Part shown: piece after piece, positions 61,054-64,000 of the stretch
Position numbering within the stretch: the first letter of the stretch is position 1
How the letters are laid out: each line of letters opens with the position of its first letter
Source: Streptomyces sp. NBC_01485
GTDB lineage: Bacteria > Actinomycetota > Actinomycetes > Streptomycetales > Streptomycetaceae
DNA: 64,000 nt
NCBI RefSeq assembly: GCF_036227125.1
Contig: NZ_CP109435.1
Coordinates: forward strand, 7,874,001-7,938,000
Reading direction: 5' to 3'
Notes under the pieces: model-generated
Database searches by the model: none
What the model saw: only the letters and a program-made list of their open reading frames with translations
Told to the model about the DNA's origin: nothing
Made by a program: the position numbers and the translations under genes

Positions 61054-62240
61054 TCGGGGCCCGCGGCTCCGTGGCCACCACCGTGGTCGCGGGGTGCGCC
61101 GCCGTCACGGCCGGCCTGCACCCGCCGACGGGCCTGGTCACCGAATCGCCCGCCTTCGCCGACAGCGGCCTGCCGGCCCTGTCCTCCCTCGTCTTCGGCG
61201 GCCACGACACAACCGACTGCCCGCTGCCCAAACGCGCCGAACAACTCGCCGCCGGAGGAGTCCTCCCGGCCGGCCTGCCCGCAGCGGTCGACGCCGAACT
61301 CACCGCCGCCGACCGGGAGATCAGACCCGGAGGCCCGCTCCCGGGGGACACCCGCAACGAGGAGCAACTGATCGCCGCGTTCACCGCCGACCTACGGGAC
61401 TTCGTACGCCGGTGCGGTCTGGCGCGCGCGGTCGTGGTGAACGTGGCCTCCACCGAGCCCGCCGCCAACGGCCCCGCGCTTCCGCCGAGTTCGCTGTACG
61501 CGGCGGCCGCCCTGCGCGCGGGCTGCCCGTACGTCAACTTCACGCCGTCCACCGGGCTGCACCACCCGGCGCTGGCACCCTTGGCGGAGTCGAGCGGACT
61601 GCCGTACGCCGGACGCGACGGCAAGACCGGTCAGACGCTGCTGCGTTCCGTCCTCGGCCCGATGTTCGCGCAGCGGGCACTCACCGTCCGGGCCTGGTCC
61701 GGCACCCACCTCCTGGGCGGCGGAGACGGAGCCGCCCTGGCCGACCCGGCCGCCGCCGAGGCGAAGAACGCGGGCAAGGAACGCGTCCTCGCCGACACCC
61801 TCGGCGTGACCCCCGAAGGACGGGTGCACATCGACGACGTCCCGGTGCTGGGGGACTGGAAGACCGCCTGGGACCACGTCGCCTTCGACGGGTTCCTCGG
61901 CACCCGCGTGATCCTCCAGACCATCTGGCAGGGCTGCGACTCCGCGCTCGCCGCACCCCTCGTCCTCGACCTGGCCCGCCTCACCGCCCGGGCCCACGAA
62001 GGCGCCCTCTCCGGCCCGCTCACCGAACTCGCCTTCTTCTTCAAGGACCCCGTGGGTGACGCCCCGTCGGCCTTGGCGGACCAGCACGCAGAGCTGCAAA
62101 AGCTCGCCCGACGGTTGCGGGGCGGGCGGAGCGGTCAGGGCGGGCGGGGTGCGCGCGGCGGGCTGGACGCCTGCGACGAAGGGGAGACGCGTGACACACA
62201 GCGCGTATCCACGACGAGCTCGGGCGAGGAGGCGAGGTGA
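60996..62240 (+). CDS. Myo-inositol-1-phosphate synthase family protein
   Basis: A 414-residue NAD-dependent inositol-3-phosphate synthase homologue. The N-terminal nucleotide-binding motif is VGVWLIGARGSVATT. The conserved middle includes VVVNVASTEPA, PYVNFTPSTG, GRDGKTGQTLLRSVL and NVDVPVLG-like DDVPVLGDWKTAWDH. Canonical enzymes convert glucose 6-phosphate to inositol 3-phosphate. Members in such clusters may act on other sugar phosphates. The last 50 residues are a Gly/Arg-rich tail. ATG 60996 has AAGGAGG upstream. Its TGA overlaps the GTG of the prenyltransferase gene. Confidence 0.9.
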   Translation: MSASLSLSPSRPPRVGVWLIGARGSVATTVVAGCAAVTAGLHPPTGLVTESPAFADSGLPALSSLVFGGHDTTDCPLPKRAEQLAAGGVLPAGLPAAVDAELTAADREIRPGGPLPGDTRNEEQLIAAFTADLRDFVRRCGLARAVVVNVASTEPAANGPALPPSSLYAAAALRAGCPYVNFTPSTGLHHPALAPLAESSGLPYAGRDGKTGQTLLRSVLGPMFAQRALTVRAWSGTHLLGGGDGAALADPAAAEAKNAGKERVLADTLGVTPEGRVHIDDVPVLGDWKTAWDHVAFDGFLGTRVILQTIWQGCDSALAAPLVLDLARLTARAHEGALSGPLTELAFFFKDPVGDAPSALADQHAELQKLARRLRGGRSGQGGRGARGGLDACDEGETRDTQRVSTTSSGEEAR

Positions 62241-63316
62241 GCGAGGGCGGTGCGGTGAGCGAGGGCGGTGCCGTGCGCGGAGTCGCCGGGCAGGCCGGAA
62301 CAGTGGCGGGAACTGATACCGCGGGGACCGATACAGCAGGGACCGATACAGCGGGGACGAGGCGTGCTCGTGCCCGTACGCGCGCCTGGGCCGAACTGCT
62401 GCGTCTGCCCGCACTGTTCACCGTCCCCGGCGACGCACTGGCGGGCGCGGCCGCAGTCGTTGCCCGCCCCGACCACCGGACCCTGCTCGCCATCGGTTCC
62501 TCCCTCTGTCTGTACGAAGCCGGCATGGCCCTCAACGACTGGGCGGACCGCGCGGAGGACGCAGCAGAACGCCCCCACCGCCCGCTCCCCTCCGGCCGGG
62601 TGAGTCCTACCGCCGCGTTCACGGCGGCCTGTGCCTTCACCGCCGCAGGCCTCGCCCTGGCCGCCCGGGCCGGGCGCCCGGCCCTGTCGGTCGCGGCTCC
62701 CCTCGCCGCCACCGTCTGGTGCTACGACCTCGCCCTGAAACACACGACCGTGGGCCCGTTCGCCATGGCCGCCGCCCGCGGCCTGGACCTCCTCCTGGGC
62801 GCCGTCGCCACGGCAGGCCGCGCCCGCCCGGCCCTCCCCTCCGCGGCGCTCCTGACCACGCACACCCTCGCGGTGACGACCCTGTCCCGCCAGGAGACCC
62901 GAGACGGCACACCGACCGCCGCCGTGGCAGCCCTGGCCACGACAGGAGCGCTGACCTGGCTCCTGCAGCGCGGACAGTCACCCGACGAAGAGTCACACAA
63001 GCACCGAGGGCGGCCACCGCACGACTGTCGTGCACACGACCGTCCGGCACAAGACCGTCCGGCACGCCGCCGACCCACGCCACTGACCGTGGCCCTCGCC
63101 GCCACCTACGCCGCGACCACGGCCCGGCCCTATCTGCACGCCTCCCTCAACCCGTCACCTCCTCTCACGCAACGGGCCGTCGGCGCCGGCATCCGCGCCA
63201 CCATCCCCCTCCAGGCGGCCCTCACCGCCCGCTCCGGAGCCACCACCACCGCACTGCTCACGGCAGCCCTGGCCCCGGTCGCCCGGAAACTCGCGAGGCG
63301 GGTGAGCATCACATGA
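62237..63316 (+). CDS. UbiA-type prenyltransferase, SCO3242-like (EboC-like)
   Basis: A 359-residue integral membrane prenyltransferase. The first aspartate-rich motif NDWADRAEDAAERPHRPLPS (from Asn100) is the diphosphate/Mg site. A second, degenerate region lies near YDLALKHT. About seven hydrophobic segments are visible. A His/Arg-rich cytosolic loop (about 255-285, HKHRGRPPHDCRAHDRPAQD) is unusual. The N-terminus carries three AGTDT pentapeptides from a 15-bp repeat (62312-62356). It is coupled to the genes on both sides by GTGA and ATGA overlaps. Homologues occur with TIM-barrel and inositol-synthase genes in streptomycetes and in ebo clusters. Acceptor unknown. Confidence 0.88.
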   Translation: MSEGGAVSEGGAVRGVAGQAGTVAGTDTAGTDTAGTDTAGTRRARARTRAWAELLRLPALFTVPGDALAGAAAVVARPDHRTLLAIGSSLCLYEAGMALNDWADRAEDAAERPHRPLPSGRVSPTAAFTAACAFTAAGLALAARAGRPALSVAAPLAATVWCYDLALKHTTVGPFAMAAARGLDLLLGAVATAGRARPALPSAALLTTHTLAVTTLSRQETRDGTPTAAVAALATTGALTWLLQRGQSPDEESHKHRGRPPHDCRAHDRPAQDRPARRRPTPLTVALAATYAATTARPYLHASLNPSPPLTQRAVGAGIRATIPLQAALTARSGATTTALLTAALAPVARKLARRVSIT

Positions 63317-64000
63317 ACCTCGGCCACGCCAACCTCGGCCACGCCAACCTCGGCCACGCCAACCTCGGCCACGCCAACCTCGGCCACGCCAACCTCGGCC
63401 ACGCCAACTTCGGGCACATGAGCCTCGGGCATGTGAACCGCGCGAACGCCCCGCAAGAGCGCGCCCCGCACGAAAATGCCCTGCACGAAAGCGCCCCGCC
63501 CCAGACCGCCCAGCACTCGACCCCTCTGTCTCCCGATCCCGGCGTCAGCGCACCCCCGCCCCCGCCTCTGCCCCCGCCTCTGCCCCCGCTCCCGCCCTCA
63601 CCCCCACTCCGCTTCGGCTACGGCACCAACGGCCTCGCCGATCTCCGCCTCGACGACGCCCTCTCCCTCCTCGCCGATCTCGGCTACGACGGCGTCGGAC
63701 TGACGCTCGGCCACATGCACCTCGACCCGTTCGCCCCGGACCTGGCCGCCCGCACGCGACGCGTCGCGCACCGACTGGACGCCCTGGCACTCGACGTCAC
63801 CGTGGAAACCGGCGCCCGCTACGTCCTCGACCCGCGCCGCAAGCACGGTCCCTCCCTCCTGGACCCGGACCCGGACGACCGCGCCCGTCGCGTCGGTCTG
63901 CTGCTGCGCGCCGTTCAGATCGCCGGTGACCTCGGTGCGCACGCCGTCCACTGCTTCAGCGGGACCGTCCCGCCGGGCACGGACCCGGACACGGCATGGC
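63313..64000 (+). CDS. TIM-barrel sugar isomerase-like protein (EboE/SCO3241-like), partial
   Basis: ATG 63313 overlaps the TGA of the prenyltransferase gene (ATGA). The gene runs off the window; 229 codons are visible. From about residue 98 a TIM-barrel begins (RFGYGTNGLADLRLDDALSL, GYDGVGLTLGHMHLDPF, VTVETGARYVLDPRRKHGPS, GAHAVHCFSGTVP), matching the metabolite-traffic/xylose-isomerase-like family next to UbiA genes. The first 95 residues are foreign to the family: six perfect NLGHA pentapeptides plus two decayed ones, then an acidic/His stretch and polyproline (PPPPPLPPPLPPLPP). An alternative start after the repeats cannot be excluded, but the overlap favours 63313. Confidence 0.85.
   Translation, partial: MNLGHANLGHANLGHANLGHANLGHANLGHANFGHMSLGHVNRANAPQERAPHENALHESAPPQTAQHSTPLSPDPGVSAPPPPPLPPPLPPLPPSPPLRFGYGTNGLADLRLDDALSLLADLGYDGVGLTLGHMHLDPFAPDLAARTRRVAHRLDALALDVTVETGARYVLDPRRKHGPSLLDPDPDDRARRVGLLLRAVQIAGDLGAHAVHCFSGTVPPGTDPDTAW
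63316..63435 (+). repeat. 15-bp tandem repeat coding NLGHA, six perfect and two decayed units
   Basis: AACCTCGGCCACGCC is repeated identically at 63316-63405, followed by decayed units at 63406-63420 (NFGHM) and 63421-63435 (SLGHV). The array starts directly after the initiation codon. The perfect copies point to recent expansion. Confidence 0.95.

Overview
The window is chromosomal DNA of a Streptomyces or very close relative. The GC content is very high, GTG starts and ATGA/GTGA gene overlaps are frequent, and many families are typical of streptomycetes: a DUF5753 XRE regulator, a DUF6158 protein, CBM2-tailed cellulases next to a perfect CebR box, and an SCO3242-like prenyltransferase. I see no rRNA, tRNA, CRISPR array or prophage. 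The first and last genes are cut by the window edges.

Layout. 1-6 kb: the end of an ABC-F ATPase, a small DUF6158 protein, a GlcD-type FAD oxidase, and a fused acyl-CoA mutase (IcmF) behind an 18-bp perfect palindrome. 6-18.5 kb: mixed housekeeping and unknown genes. They include a secreted anchored protein, an aminotransferase-like protein lacking the PLP lysine, two UlaG-type metallo-beta-lactamase-fold proteins, a DedA protein, a resolvase-like protein, a holin-annotated phosphodiesterase, a truncated VWA metallopeptidase, OsmC, a glycerophosphodiesterase, an XRE regulator, pterin dehydratase and a methyltransferase. 18.5-30 kb: a plant cell-wall degradation island with PL11 rhamnogalacturonan lyase, GH74, GH48, GH5 and GH6. 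The GH48 and GH5 genes diverge from an intergenic region carrying CebR boxes, so cellobiose or cello-oligosaccharides probably induce them. 30-37.5 kb: methyltransferase, aldo/keto reductase, acyl-CoA ligase, LysR regulator, SBF-type transporter and an isochorismatase-like protein.

37.5-47.8 kb is a formate module. FdhD, an Fe-S subunit, a NuoE/NuoF-like diaphorase, a molybdopterin subunit and a ketopantoate reductase-like gene lie on the minus strand. An OFA-type (oxalate/formate) MFS transporter with a 45-residue small subunit diverges from them. The formate dehydrogenase alpha chain is split into two non-adjacent genes. The diaphorase gene is cut by a 1.7-kb IS5-like element with about 100-bp terminal inverted repeats, an 8-bp target duplication and a winged-helix passenger gene. 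At the junction of the reductase and molybdopterin genes the expected frame shifts by one base at a 13-bp hairpin.

48-60.7 kb: a KAS III protein and an FCD-GntR regulator, then a sugar-catabolic cluster consisting of a ROK regulator, an RbsABC-type importer, a Gfo/Idh/MocA dehydrogenase, a TIM-barrel isomerase and a secreted PQQ-type sugar dehydrogenase with a one-base frameshift. 61-64 kb: a translationally coupled trio of inositol-phosphate synthase-like protein, UbiA-type prenyltransferase and TIM-barrel protein, reminiscent of ebo-type metabolite-traffic clusters.

Two sequence-level themes run through the window. Short tandem repeats are expanded at gene edges and in linkers (10-, 13-, 15-, 18-, 24- and 48-bp units). 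A small palindromic repeat of about 42 bp appears three times inside reading frames without breaking them.
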